A stretch of DNA of 64,000 nt from contig NZ_CP016450.1 of NCBI RefSeq assembly GCF_001713395.1, positions 4,022,501-4,086,500 on the forward strand, written 5' to 3'. Positions 52,830 through 61,319 of this stretch are shown here, piece after piece. The stretch's first letter is position 1. Each line of letters opens with the position of its first letter. This stretch comes from Sinorhizobium sp. RAC02. Its GTDB lineage: Bacteria; Pseudomonadota; Alphaproteobacteria; Rhizobiales; Rhizobiaceae. The position numbers and the translations under genes were made by a program. Under the pieces are notes generated by a model. The model had not been told where the DNA came from and ran no database searches. It saw only the letters and a program-made list of their open reading frames with translations.

Positions 52830-53057
52830 TTGCGCGGAAACTCAGTCGTGATTTTCGTGGAGAATGGAGATTGGATCGTCGCTGTTTCAGACCCGCACGG
52901 CGAAACCCGGCATTCGTTTCGTACACGCGGCTACGCGTCTGATTTTGCTGATCGACAGCGCATGAGGCTCAAGCTGCCGAAGCATGGCGAACGGCCGAAG
53001 AGCGATGATGTTTCAAGAGTCGTACTGGTTCAGGATCAGCCACCAAGCGAATCTTGA
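52830..53057 (+). CDS. Small protein, second of a tandem paralogous pair
   Basis: A 75-residue ORF, about 53% identical to the first copy over 45 residues: SVVIFVENGDWIVAVSDPHG and DFADRQRMRLKL, with a longer charged tail ending VVLVQDQPPSES. The TTG at 52830 is used; a GTG six codons later is an alternative. Its ribosome site is weak, so expression may depend on the RNA structure or on read-through from the first gene. Confidence 0.6.
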   Translation: MRGNSVVIFVENGDWIVAVSDPHGETRHSFRTRGYASDFADRQRMRLKLPKHGERPKSDDVSRVVLVQDQPPSES

Positions 53058-53444
53058 GATAAACGCGATTGAATATTCAGCCGGAGGTGCAGAAGTACTC
53101 CGGCGCGCAAAAAGCGCGATCGTTTTCGACAGGGCATAGTTCGCTTTAGCCGGGCGCGGGATATAGACGCAATGTGAGCATCCCCTTTGTATTCGAGAAG
53201 GGGCGTCATTTGCCGCCATTTCAAAGCGACATTCGTGAGGGTCGGCTGATAAGCCCACGCGCAATAACATCTGCCGAACAGGCGATCATCAGCGCGATTG
53301 GCGGTTGAAATTTTGACACCGCCTGTGACGCTACTCGAATTGGATGAGTCGCAAGTCGAGGTTATCTTAGAGGCAAAGAGCGTGCGAAAATTTCAGAAGG
53401 AAGTGATATTTCTTCTGTGAATTCAGATGGTTGCGATACTCGCC
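53058..53444. other. Right end of the island, no gene recognised
   Basis: 387 bp before the right repeat. There is no ORF with a ribosome site and no similarity I recognise. A short minus-strand frame (53013-53270) overlaps the second paralogue and is not supported. Base composition is mixed, with an AT-rich end near the repeat. Confidence 0.4.
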
Positions 53445-53549
53445 CCAAAGGGAGCTGTCCCTGACCTGGCCCGTGGGCTGGGTCACACGGTGCCCACCTA
53501 CGTTTGTAGGCACCCAGGATCGTAAATCTCCATCGGTTGCGCGGATCGT
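53445..53549 (+). repeat. 105-bp direct repeat, right copy (attR-like)
   Basis: An identical copy of 50975-51079. It lacks the 5' half of ssrS, so it cannot form the 6S closing stem and is a fragment. Instead its last bases and the next ones form GCGCGGA/TCCGCGC. The small secreted-protein gene on the minus strand ends inside this copy. Confidence 0.95.
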
Positions 53550-53896
53550 CCGCGCGCGGGTTCGATGCGCATCAACATGAGCAGTTCGTCAACGTCATTG
53601 CGGCGAAGCTTGATATCGAAGCTCTTGCCGGCATAGGTCTTGCGCGTCCCCCGCTTCCAGAAGCCGGCACCGCCAGCCGTCTTGCTGTCCCCGGTCTCGG
53701 CAATGGCCGTCCAATCGTTGTTTGCGATGATCTGCAGCGTGGACCCGGTCTGGCGAATGGTGACGCGGCAGGTTGAGCACTCGCCCGCATTGGAGGAGAC
53801 CTGCTGCCATTCGCCGTGGAAGGTGTCTTCGGCTGCCGCCGGTGCCGCAAGGCCCGCCATGCAAAGCAGGATGACTGCTGCCAGAAAACGCCTCAT
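53498..53896 (-). CDS. Small secreted protein, C-terminus inside the repeat
   Basis: A 132-residue protein with a signal peptide (LAAVILLCMAGLAAPAAA) and a beta-rich mature part: FHGEWQQVSSNAGECSTCRV, WTAIAETGD, YAGKSFDIKLRRNDVDELL. The C-S-T-C pair could form a disulphide. It is not assigned to a known domain. The last 17 codons lie inside the right 105-bp repeat, antisense to the ssrS fragment, so its natural C-terminus overlaps the 3' end of 6S RNA. Confidence 0.65.
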   Translation of the reverse strand: MRRFLAAVILLCMAGLAAPAAAEDTFHGEWQQVSSNAGECSTCRVTIRQTGSTLQIIANNDWTAIAETGDSKTAGGAGFWKRGTRKTYAGKSFDIKLRRNDVDELLMLMRIEPARGRSAQPMEIYDPGCLQT

Positions 53897-53989
53897 GCCG
53901 GAATCCCCTCTTGCTGTGCCTCGCTATAATCTAGGCGTGCATCGGTGGCATCGCGAGCCCCGCCTCAACAATTGCTGGCGCTATGGTTA

Positions 53990-54028
53990 AGGGCCAAAAC
54001 AAAACGGCCGCCCCGAAGGGCGGCCGTT
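53990..54028 (-). terminator. Terminator of tal
   Basis: An 11-bp perfect stem (54003-54013 with 54018-54028) with a CGAA loop, followed on the minus strand by UUUUGUUUUGG. It lies 24 bp after the tal stop codon. Confidence 0.93.
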
Positions 54029-54052
54029 GTGATTCATACCGGTTAGCAAGCC

Positions 54053-55015
54053 TTACGCGGCGGCCTTCAGTTCCTTGTCGATCATGGCACGCAGGCTGCC
54101 AAGATCCTTGGCGAAGGCGCGGATGCCTTCGGAGAGCTTTTCGGTCGCCATGGCGTCTTCGTTCAGCATCCAGCGGAAGGTCTTTTCGTCGATCTTGATC
54201 GGCGAGACCTTGGCGGCCTTTTCCGGCGAAAGCTTGCGCTCCAGCGTGCCTTCTGCGGCGTCGAGTTCTTCAAGCAGCGCCGGGCTGATGGTCAGGCGGT
54301 CGCAGCCGGCAAGGGCTTCGATTTCGCCGGTGTTGCGGAAGGAGGCGCCCATGACGATCGTGTTGATGCCGTTGGACTTGTAGTAGTCGTAGATCGCGCG
54401 GACCGAGAGAACGCCCGGATCTTCTTCCGCCGAAAACGTCTTGCCGCTCGCCTTGACGTGCCAGTCGAGGATGCGGCCGACGAAGGGCGAGATGAGGAAG
54501 GCGCCGGCATCGGCGCAGGCGATGGCCTGGGCCTTGTTGAAGAGCAGCGTCAGGTTGCAGTCGATGCCGTCCTTCTGGAGCACTTCCGCAGCGCGGATGC
54601 CTTCCCAGGTGGAGGCGAGCTTGATGAGGATGCGGTCGCGGGTAATGCCGCGCGCTTCATAGGCCTTGATGATCTCGCGGCCCTTGGCGATCGAGGCTTG
54701 CGTGTCGAAGGACAGGTCGGCATCGACTTCCGTCGAGACGCGGCCCGGAACGAGTTCGGAGAGCGCTGCGCCGACGGAGATGGCGAGGCGATCGGCAACA
54801 GCCGAGACGACGCCGTCGTGGTTGCCGCCCTGGGACTGGCCCCAGCGGATGGCCTCGTTGACGGTGTCAGCAAACATCGGTGTGCCGAGGGCCTTCAGGA
54901 CGATCGTCGGATTGGTGGTGCAATCGACCGGCTTCAGGCGGCGCACGGCTTCGATGTCGCCGGTGTCTGCCACGACGGTGGTCATCGCGCGGAGTTGTTC
55001 AAGCTTGGACGTCAT
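54053..55015 (-). CDS. tal: Transaldolase
   Basis: Moves a dihydroxyacetone unit in the pentose phosphate pathway. The 320-residue length is normal for TalB-type enzymes. Seen are [17 protein letters not shown] [18 protein letters not shown], the Schiff-base Lys in [18 protein letters not shown], and [20 protein letters not shown]. The start at 55015 begins family similarity. It is divergent from a SorC-type regulator gene; the 289-bp gap holds a palindrome that may control one or both. Confidence 0.96.
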   Translation of the reverse strand: MTSKLEQLRAMTTVVADTGDIEAVRRLKPVDCTTNPTIVLKALGTPMFADTVNEAIRWGQSQGGNHDGVVSAVADRLAISVGAALSELVPGRVSTEVDADLSFDTQASIAKGREIIKAYEARGITRDRILIKLASTWEGIRAAEVLQKDGIDCNLTLLFNKAQAIACADAGAFLISPFVGRILDWHVKASGKTFSAEEDPGVLSVRAIYDYYKSNGINTIVMGASFRNTGEIEALAGCDRLTISPALLEELDAAEGTLERKLSPEKAAKVSPIKIDEKTFRWMLNEDAMATEKLSEGIRAFAKDLGSLRAMIDKELKAAA

Positions 55016-55304
55016 GTCGATATCCCGAAATGGTTGTTGCTGGGCTGGTTTCCCGAGAGAAATGCCAAGCCCTCCTCCATGTTCCTGTGAAAGCGCGCTC
55101 GACGACTGTGCTTCCTGTTTCAGTCGCCGCGCGTGCCGGCACAACCAATCTGCCGACGGAAGGCCGCCAGCCGATATGTCATGAACTATCGTCGCTTCCT
55201 TGGGCGAAAGTCAAGCACTTTTGCTCAATCGTCTGGACATATGTCGCATTTTCCAATTCGTGTGTTAAGGTGGTGCAGAACGATTGCAGACAGATGGAGG
55301 CGAC
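55016..55304. promoter_or_regulatory. Divergent control region tal/SorC with GACATATGTC palindrome
   Basis: A perfect 10-bp palindrome GACATATGTC at 55236-55245, 60 bp before the SorC start. SorC/DeoR-type sugar regulators often bind sites with a central ACATATGT-like core. On the minus strand CTTGAC (55210-55215) is a likely -35 for tal; the -10 is weak. The palindrome is just upstream of this box. Confidence 0.45.
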
Positions 55305-56291
55305 GTGACAAGGCTCCGGCGCGACACACACACGGCCTATTCGGAATCGGCCGCCCTTCGGCTCAGGGCCGCCTGGCTCTATTACAACCAGGGTCTCACC
55401 CAGAAGGACGTGGCGGAAAAGATCGGCGTCAGCCGCAGTACCGTCATCCGCATGCTCGACGAGGCGCTGAAGCGTTCCGAGGTGCAGATCTGGATCAACG
55501 AGGGTGTCGGCGACTGCGTCGAACTCGCCGTGCGGCTTGAGAAGGCCTACGGTTTGGACGAGGCCGTGGTGGTGCCGGCGGCGGCAAGCGCGGAGGCGAC
55601 GGCGAAGGGCGTGGGGCTGGCGCTTGGCCAGTTCCTGACCGAGGCGATCCCGGACGATTGCACCATCGGCGTTGGCTGGGGGCGCACATTGACCGCCTCG
55701 CTCGCCAGCTTCCGCCCGGCTCGGCGGGAGCGCGTCAAGGTCGTCTCGCTGCTCGGCGGCGTGGTCGAGGCGCATCATATCAACCCCATCGAATATACCT
55801 GGCGGCTGGCGAGCCAGCTCGGCGCGGAATGTTACCTGTTCCTCGCGCCGCTGCTCGTCGATTCGCGGGAAACCAAACGCAGCCTGATCGAGAAATGCGG
55901 CCTGAAGACACTGTTCGAACTGGCGGAGAACATGGATATCGCGGTGGTGAGCTGTGGCGATATCGGGCCGCGTGCAAGCTCCCTGTCGCGCGATTTCATT
56001 GCCCGGCATGAGCTGGAGGAACTGATCGAGGCCGGCTGCGTCTGCGATACGATGTGCAATTTCCTCGATGCCGAAGGACGCACGATCGATCATCCGATCC
56101 GTCACCGCGTCATGTCGATCGACCTCGAAACGGTGAGCAAGGCGCGCCATATCGTGCTGGTTTCCGGCGGCGCACACCGGGCGCCGGCCATTCGCGCCAC
56201 CATCCGTCGCGTCGGCTGCAACACGCTGATCACCGACGAGGGCGCCGCACAGGCCATGCTGCGACTGGCGGAAACCTCAGCCGCTGCCTGA
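55305..56291 (+). CDS. SorC-family sugar-binding transcriptional regulator
   Basis: A 328-residue regulator. The N-terminal helix-turn-helix is GLTQKDVAEKIGVSRSTVIRML (about residues 30-51). The C-terminal sugar-phosphate-binding domain shows IGVGWGRTL, VVSLLGGVVEAHHINP, AVVSCGDIGPRASS and VSGGAHRAPAIRATI. The GTG at 55305 has ATGGAGG 5 bases upstream. The effector is unknown; sugar phosphates of the pentose pathway are plausible because tal is divergent. Confidence 0.92.
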   Translation: MTRLRRDTHTAYSESAALRLRAAWLYYNQGLTQKDVAEKIGVSRSTVIRMLDEALKRSEVQIWINEGVGDCVELAVRLEKAYGLDEAVVVPAAASAEATAKGVGLALGQFLTEAIPDDCTIGVGWGRTLTASLASFRPARRERVKVVSLLGGVVEAHHINPIEYTWRLASQLGAECYLFLAPLLVDSRETKRSLIEKCGLKTLFELAENMDIAVVSCGDIGPRASSLSRDFIARHELEELIEAGCVCDTMCNFLDAEGRTIDHPIRHRVMSIDLETVSKARHIVLVSGGAHRAPAIRATIRRVGCNTLITDEGAAQAMLRLAETSAAA

Positions 56292-56294
56292 CGG

Positions 56295-56519
56295 CTAAAG
56301 CAGGTCGAGGCGAATGGCGCGGGTGATCGCGCCCGTAATGTTGCGGGTGCCGAGCTTTTCGATCGCGCTGCGCATGGCCTCAGTCACGCGCGGCATCGCA
56401 ATGTCGGTTTCGAGCACGATATCGGCCGGTGTCTTGCCGTTGGCGGCAAGTTCGAGACACCGTCTTTCGATTTCGGTTAGCTCGGGGAGGCGGGAAAGAT
56501 CATTTTCCGAGGACGTCAT
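56295..56519 (-). CDS. Stand-alone LuxR-type DNA-binding domain protein
   Basis: A 74-residue protein consisting almost only of a GerE/LuxR helix-turn-helix: LTEIERRCLELAANGKTPAD and IAMPRVTEAMRSAIEKLGTRN. It has no receiver or autoinducer domain. It converges on the SorC gene, with 3 bp between the stop codons. Such single-domain LuxR proteins can act as co-regulators; no target is evident. Confidence 0.8.
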   Translation of the reverse strand: MTSSENDLSRLPELTEIERRCLELAANGKTPADIVLETDIAMPRVTEAMRSAIEKLGTRNITGAITRAIRLDLL

Positions 56520-56738
56520 GCGCCCCGCTTAAAGACAGACGTGCGCCGCGGAAAGCGCAAGCCATTCCAATGCTTAACGGGACAAGGCGGCTTTTCACCA
56601 CTTTGTCCCGTTATGGGACAGGTTCCGTTCTCTCCAGCGACCTGATTTCCTGCGACGCCGCGTCATCGCAAAAAGATGGAGATTTGCCTTCAGGCGCTGC
56701 TAGCTGGTAAGCCACGCGCGAAAAGGCAGGAGACGGAC

Positions 56739-57323
56739 GTGACATCCAAGGAACAGAAGGCGGCGATTCGCAATGAGCGGCTGGCGCTGCGCGATGCGAT
56801 GATGCCGGAGGCGCGCATCGAGGGCAGCCTGGCCATGGTCGACCATGCCGGCGACCGCCTCGACTTCGAGCCTGGCACTGTGATTTCCGGTTTCTGGCCG
56901 ATCCGCTCGGAGGCGGATATTCGCCCGCTTCTGGCCCATCTTCGCACGCGCGGCGCGCGGCTGTGCCTGCCGGTCGTGCTCGACCGTGAAACGATCGTCT
57001 TCCGCGAACTGGTTGTCGGTGCGCCTGTGGTCAAGACCGGATTCGGCACGACCGGGCCGGGGCCGGAGGCTGCCGTGCTCGATCCCGATATCCTGCTCGT
57101 ACCGCTGTCGGCCTTCGACCGGGCAGGCCACCGCATCGGCTATGGTGCCGGCCATTACGACCGGGCGATCGACCGCCTGAAGGCGAAAGGTCATGCGCCA
57201 AAACTGATCGGCATTGCGTTCGACTGCCAGGAAGTGGCATCAGTACCCGCGGAACCGCACGACGTCCCCCTGGACGCGATCCTCACCGAGAGCGGCTTCC
57301 GTTTGTTCCAGCAGGTTTTGTAA
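56739..57323 (+). CDS. 5-formyltetrahydrofolate cyclo-ligase
   Basis: Makes 5,10-methenyl-THF from 5-formyl-THF with ATP. The 194-residue protein carries GFWPIRSEADIRPLL, LLVPLSAFDRAGHRIGYGAG and the ATP-site signature YGAGHYDRAID. The GTG at 56739 has CAGGAGA upstream; an ATG 21 codons earlier lacks a site. In many proteobacteria this gene follows ssrS directly; here the island, tal and two regulators lie between. It is coupled to the next gene (9 bp gap). Confidence 0.93.
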   Translation: MTSKEQKAAIRNERLALRDAMMPEARIEGSLAMVDHAGDRLDFEPGTVISGFWPIRSEADIRPLLAHLRTRGARLCLPVVLDRETIVFRELVVGAPVVKTGFGTTGPGPEAAVLDPDILLVPLSAFDRAGHRIGYGAGHYDRAIDRLKAKGHAPKLIGIAFDCQEVASVPAEPHDVPLDAILTESGFRLFQQVL

Positions 57324-57332
57324 GGCAGTTCG

Positions 57333-58157
57333 ATGCGTTTTCTTTTTCTGGGCGATATGGTGGGCAAGACCGGGCGGACGGCCGTCTGGCAGCGCCTGCC
57401 GGGGCTGATCAGCGATTTCAAGCTGGATTTCGTCGTCGTCAACGGGGAGAACGCGGCCGGCGGCTTCGGCATCACGGAAGAGATCTTCCTCGAAACGGTC
57501 AATGCCGGTGCCGACGTGGTGACGACAGGCAACCACGTCTGGGACCAGAAGGAAGCCGTGACGTTTGCAGGCCGGCACGACCAGTTCCTGCGCCCAGCCA
57601 ACTATCCCGCCGGCACGCCCGGCCGTGGCGCGAACCTCTTCATGGCCAAAAACGGTGCACGCGTTCTGGTCGCCAACATCATGGGCCGCGTCTTCATGCA
57701 CCCGGAGCTCGACGACCCCTTCAAAGCCGGCGAAACGATCCTCGCCTCCTGCCCGCTCGGCGAGCAGGCGGACGCGATCATCTTCGATTTCCACGCCGAG
57801 GCGACCAGCGAGAAGCAGTGCTTCGGCCACTTCGTCGATGGCCGCGCGAGTGTCGTGGTCGGCACGCACACCCATGTGCCGACGGCCGATTGCCAGATCC
57901 TGAACGGCGGCACGGGTTACATGTCGGATGCCGGCATGTGCGGGGATTATGATTCCTCGCTCGGCATGGAGAAGGAAGAGCCGCTCAACCGCTTTATCTC
58001 CAAAATGCCGAAGAGCCGCTTCGAAGCGGCCTCCGGGCCGGCGACGATCTGCGGGCTGGCGGTCGAAATCTCCGACCGCACGGGGCTTGCCGAGAAGATC
58101 GCACCGCTTCGCCTCGGTCCGCGGCTGGCCGAAACGGTGCCGGATTTCTGGCGCTGA
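57333..58157 (+). CDS. YmdB-like (TIGR00282) metallophosphoesterase
   Basis: A 274-residue binuclear metal phosphodiesterase. Metal-binding motifs are LFLGDMVGKTGR, VVNGENAAGG, TTGNHVWDQKE and VVGTHTHVPTADCQI. YmdB of Bacillus cleaves cyclic nucleotides; the role in rhizobia is not settled. It follows the formyl-THF cyclo-ligase in a typical pair, so both are likely co-transcribed. Confidence 0.93.
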   Translation: MRFLFLGDMVGKTGRTAVWQRLPGLISDFKLDFVVVNGENAAGGFGITEEIFLETVNAGADVVTTGNHVWDQKEAVTFAGRHDQFLRPANYPAGTPGRGANLFMAKNGARVLVANIMGRVFMHPELDDPFKAGETILASCPLGEQADAIIFDFHAEATSEKQCFGHFVDGRASVVVGTHTHVPTADCQILNGGTGYMSDAGMCGDYDSSLGMEKEEPLNRFISKMPKSRFEAASGPATICGLAVEISDRTGLAEKIAPLRLGPRLAETVPDFWR

Positions 58158-58194
58158 TCTCAAGCGATACCAGCGAATTGCGGTAAGAAGCGCC

Positions 58195-58731
58195 TCAGAT
58201 CATGTGGCGCAGGTGATCGGCCGAGCCGCCGGTGAAGGTCAGGTGCGCCTTGACGCCGACATCCGGTTCCTCGTCCGGATTGAAGTTCGCCTTGGCGATC
58301 TCCCAGCCGAATTTCAGCTTGCTGCCGGTCGAGGCCCAGACTTCGGCGTCTTCCATTTCCAGCGCCAGCATGGTGAGTTTCGGATCGTTCTTGCCATGGT
58401 CGAACCAGGCCTCGACGACTGAGCTCCAGTACTCGTCGACCTTGAGCGGGTCGCGGCGCACGGAAATCCGTCCGGCAATGCACGCATGGTAGTCGTGGTC
58501 TTTGCCGACAACGCAGAAATGCGCTCGGGAGCCAGGTATGGTGGCCTCGACGATCTCGGCATCCGTCTTGGTGAAGAACCAGATCGTCGCCGTCTGGCGG
58601 TCGAGTTGCGGCGCCATCGGCTGCATATGCATGTGGCTGCCCTCGACGCCGAGCATGCCGGCATGGATCCTGTCGATCTCGTCAAAGAGCTGTTCTTTCG
58701 GGTTTTCGCGGGCCCGGGTAAGATTGGACAT
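58195..58731 (-). CDS. Pyridoxamine 5'-phosphate oxidase-like general stress protein
   Basis: A 178-residue flavin-binding split-barrel protein of the general stress protein 26 type. Seen are MQPMAPQLDRQTATIWFFTK, CVVGKDHDYHACIAGRIS and the C-terminal KLKFGWEIAKANF. It probably binds FMN or F420-like cofactors; the substrate is unknown. The ATG at 58731 begins the family N-terminus. Confidence 0.88.
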   Translation of the reverse strand: MSNLTRARENPKEQLFDEIDRIHAGMLGVEGSHMHMQPMAPQLDRQTATIWFFTKTDAEIVEATIPGSRAHFCVVGKDHDYHACIAGRISVRRDPLKVDEYWSSVVEAWFDHGKNDPKLTMLALEMEDAEVWASTGSKLKFGWEIAKANFNPDEEPDVGVKAHLTFTGGSADHLRHMI

Positions 58732-58904
58732 GGCTATACCTCTTCACGTTCGATTGCGTGCAGAGGAAACGTGCCGCCGTGGAGAAGGTTCCCGGAGAAG
58801 CCCGGCGGGCGGTCAAACGATTGTGATCGCGGTGGGGCGTCGGAAATCTCGACCCATCCGGCTTGCTGGCGCATAGTCGCGCCGACCAATGAACGGAGCC
58901 GCTG

Positions 58905-59741
58905 ATGCCGCATCTCCTGCTCATTCCGCTTTTGCTTGCCGCTCTTGTTTTCGTTGCCACGCCGCGGCCATCGCTAGCGCAAGCCGAGGCGCCGGTCAGC
59001 CAGTGCCAGATGATCGCAAGGTCGCTTCCTTCCGTCACCTTCGCCAGCTTTTCCGCGACGACACCGTTGCGGGTCCAGGCCAGGGCGAACGAGGAGGTGC
59101 GCATCACCTATGTCGGCCACTCGACCTTCTTCATCGAAACGCCGGCGGGCGTGAAAATCGCCACTGACTATAACGGCTGGTTCAAGCCGCCGGCGCTGCC
59201 GACCGTGGTGACGATGAACAAGGCCCATTCCAGCCATTACACGATGACCCCGGAGCCCGGTATCGAATATGTGCTTCATGGCTGGCAGGACGGTTCGGAG
59301 AAGGGCGCGGACCACGATGTCGTGGTGGGTGATACCTATATCCGCAATGTGCCGACCGACATCCGCAACTGGGGCGGATCGATGGAGCCGAACGGCAACT
59401 CCATCTTCATCTTCGAAGTCGCCGGCCTTTGCATCGGCCATCTCGGCCACCTGCATCATGAACTGACGGAAAAACAATATGCCGAGATCGGTCGGCTCGA
59501 TGTGCTGATGGTGCCGGTGGATGGCGGGCTCACCATGGGTGCGGAGAGCATGAGCCGCGTCGTGCAGCGCCTGCGTTCCTCGCTCATCCTGCCCATGCAT
59601 CGCCGCGGGCCGCCGATCAGCCAGTTCCTCTCGATGTTCGGCACCGGCTTCGACGCGGTGACCGATGAGGACGCGACGATCACCGTTTCCATCCGCAGCT
59701 TGCCGAAGCGGCCGACGATTCATATTCTCTCCGGCGTCTGA
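58905..59741 (+). CDS. Exported MBL-fold metallohydrolase-like protein
   Basis: A 278-residue protein with a signal peptide (ending RPSLA) and a beta-lactamase-like fold: ITYVGHSTFFIETPAGVKI, a central GHLGHLHHELT and a late MLMVPVDGGLT-like strand (VLMVPVDGGLTMGAE). The usual HxHxDH loop reads NKAHSSHYTM, so one His and the Asp are not in the standard place. Subfamily members share this form, and metal binding may differ. The substrate is unknown. Confidence 0.8.
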   Translation: MPHLLLIPLLLAALVFVATPRPSLAQAEAPVSQCQMIARSLPSVTFASFSATTPLRVQARANEEVRITYVGHSTFFIETPAGVKIATDYNGWFKPPALPTVVTMNKAHSSHYTMTPEPGIEYVLHGWQDGSEKGADHDVVVGDTYIRNVPTDIRNWGGSMEPNGNSIFIFEVAGLCIGHLGHLHHELTEKQYAEIGRLDVLMVPVDGGLTMGAESMSRVVQRLRSSLILPMHRRGPPISQFLSMFGTGFDAVTDEDATITVSIRSLPKRPTIHILSGV

Positions 59742-59756
59742 TGCCGGAGTTTCTTG

Positions 59757-60251
59757 ATGCGTTTCTTCCTTGTCGTGCCTGTCCTGCTGCTCTCGTCCGG
59801 CCTTGCTTTCGCGAGCGGCGCGCCGACGCCGGGCGGTCCCGCGGTCGAATCCGGCCAGCCGCGTGAGACGGTGACGCAACCCGTGGAAAAGGTGCCGACC
59901 CGTTCCTTCGGCCTGGCTGAGCGGTTCGTCATGCCGTCCGGCAATATCGGCTGCACCTATATTCCGGAAGGCGGCACCGAGGTGTATCAGCCTGCCGATG
60001 GCGGCCCGGAACTCTCCTGTGACCGGGTCGAGCCGAAATATCTGCGTGCGACGCTCGGGCGGAGCGGCAAGGCCGTGGTGAGAACGAATGTCGGCAACCA
60101 GGGCTGCTGCGGTGCCGAGAAAACTGTCGACTATGGCGAAACCTGGTCGGCCGGCCCCTTCACCTGCTATTCGGAGCGCACGGGCCTGACCTGCGAGCGC
60201 AGCGACGGCCACTCCTTCCTGCTGAGCCGCGCGCGCGTTCGGGCGGACTGA
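59757..60251 (+). CDS. DUF6636-like exported protein
   Basis: A 164-residue exported protein. The signal peptide is [17 protein letters not shown]. The mature part contains [14 protein letters not shown], characteristic of DUF6636-type domains, then several cysteines ([33 protein letters not shown]) likely paired as disulphides. GCCGGAG precedes the ATG. It begins 15 bp after the metallohydrolase stop codon, so both are an operon. The function is unknown. Confidence 0.78.
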   Translation: MRFFLVVPVLLLSSGLAFASGAPTPGGPAVESGQPRETVTQPVEKVPTRSFGLAERFVMPSGNIGCTYIPEGGTEVYQPADGGPELSCDRVEPKYLRATLGRSGKAVVRTNVGNQGCCGAEKTVDYGETWSAGPFTCYSERTGLTCERSDGHSFLLSRARVRAD

Positions 60252-60420
60252 AATCCACCCGCCGCTTTGTTTGCAGGACTGCTGGACGTCCGGCGGCAAT
60301 GAAATTATAAGGCGGCATTTCGAAAATCGGGGCGTAAGGCCGGCGCATCACCGCGGCGGGGGCTCCGGCACAGTGACCGGCGACCGGACGTGGGCGCCAA
60401 GAAAACGAGACAGGGGTGCC

Positions 60421-61167
60421 ATGGCAGGCCATTCACAGTTCAAGAATATCATGCACCGCAAGGGAAAACAGGATTCCGTGCGGTCGAAAATGTTCTCCAA
60501 GCTTGCGCGCGAAATCACGGTTGCGGCAAAGACCGGTCTGCCCGACCCGTCGATGAACGCCCGCCTGCGCCTGGCGATCCAGAACGCCAAGGCACAGTCC
60601 ATGCCGAAGGACAATATCGAGCGTGCCGTCAAGAAGGCATCCGGCGTCGATGGTGAGAACTACGAGGAAGTCCGCTACGAGGGCTACGGCCCGGGCGGCG
60701 TCGCCGTCATCGTCGAGGCGCTGACCGACAACCGCAACCGCACCGCGTCCGTTGTCCGCTCGACCTTTTCGAAGGCTGGCGGTGCGCTCGGCGAAACCGG
60801 TTCGGTCTCGTTCTCCTTCGACCGCGTCGGCGAAATCACCTACAAGCTCTCCGTCGGTGACGCCGATGCCGTCATGGAAGCCGCCATCGATGCCGGCGCC
60901 GAGGACGTTACGACGGACGAGGATGGCCACACGATCATCTGCGGCTTCGAGGATATCGGCGAGGTTTCCAAGGCGCTGGAAGGCAAGCTCGGCGAAGCCG
61001 AGACGGTCAAGGCGATCTGGAAGGCCCAGAACACCGTGCCGGTCGACGAGGACAAGGCGCAGTCGCTGATGAAGCTCATCGACACGCTGGAAGACGATGA
61101 TGACGTGCAGAACGTCTACTCGAACTTCGAAGTGTCCGACGAAGTCATGGCCAAGCTTTCGGCCTGA
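60421..61167 (+). CDS. YebC/PmpR family DNA-binding or translation factor
   Basis: A 248-residue protein starting [20 protein letters not shown]. The full family pattern is there: [55 protein letters not shown]. YebC proteins are known as transcription regulators (PmpR) and, in recent work, as factors that relieve ribosome stalling at prolines. It usually lies before ruvC, as here with one inserted gene. Confidence 0.95.
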   Translation: MAGHSQFKNIMHRKGKQDSVRSKMFSKLAREITVAAKTGLPDPSMNARLRLAIQNAKAQSMPKDNIERAVKKASGVDGENYEEVRYEGYGPGGVAVIVEALTDNRNRTASVVRSTFSKAGGALGETGSVSFSFDRVGEITYKLSVGDADAVMEAAIDAGAEDVTTDEDGHTIICGFEDIGEVSKALEGKLGEAETVKAIWKAQNTVPVDEDKAQSLMKLIDTLEDDDDVQNVYSNFEVSDEVMAKLSA

Positions 61168-61196
61168 TCAAATAGACCTATCCTCCACCCGTTGTC

Positions 61197-61263
61197 ATCC
61201 TCGGGCTTGACCCGAGGATCCCCGCGGCAGTGCGACACGGATGGTCGGGTCAAGCCCGACCAT
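61197..61263. repeat. Double palindromic intergenic element (RIME-like)
   Basis: Two stem-loops: ATCCTCGGG (61197-61205) with CCCGAGGAT (61211-61219), and ATGGTCGGG (61241-61249) with CCCGACCAT (61255-61263). Each loop is a 5-base CTTGA or TCAAG, and the two loops are complementary. Such twin palindromes are typical of repeated elements between rhizobial genes. Confidence 0.75.
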
Positions 61264-61319
61264 GACGACAGAGAGGTTCATCGAAAAGGCCGGATGCCGC
61301 ATGGCACCGGCCTTTTCGT

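Larger units (their letters stand above)
50975..53549 (+). mobile_element. Remnant integrative element in the 6S RNA gene
   Basis: About 2.4 kb of lower-GC DNA is bracketed by perfect 105-bp direct repeats of the 3' end of ssrS. The left end carries a truncated tyrosine-recombinase-like ORF reading away from the repeat, the usual place of an integrase. The rest has small ORFs without core homologues. The known zapA-ssrS neighbourhood on both sides shows the backbone continues. Integration into a small-RNA gene with regeneration of its 3' end is a common strategy of genomic islands. A simple tandem duplication with later insertion is an alternative. Confidence 0.8.

Noticed and set aside
53013..53270. 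Minus-strand frame of 85 codons at the right of the island
   Set aside because: It overlaps the second paralogue, lacks a ribosome site and has no recognisable pattern.
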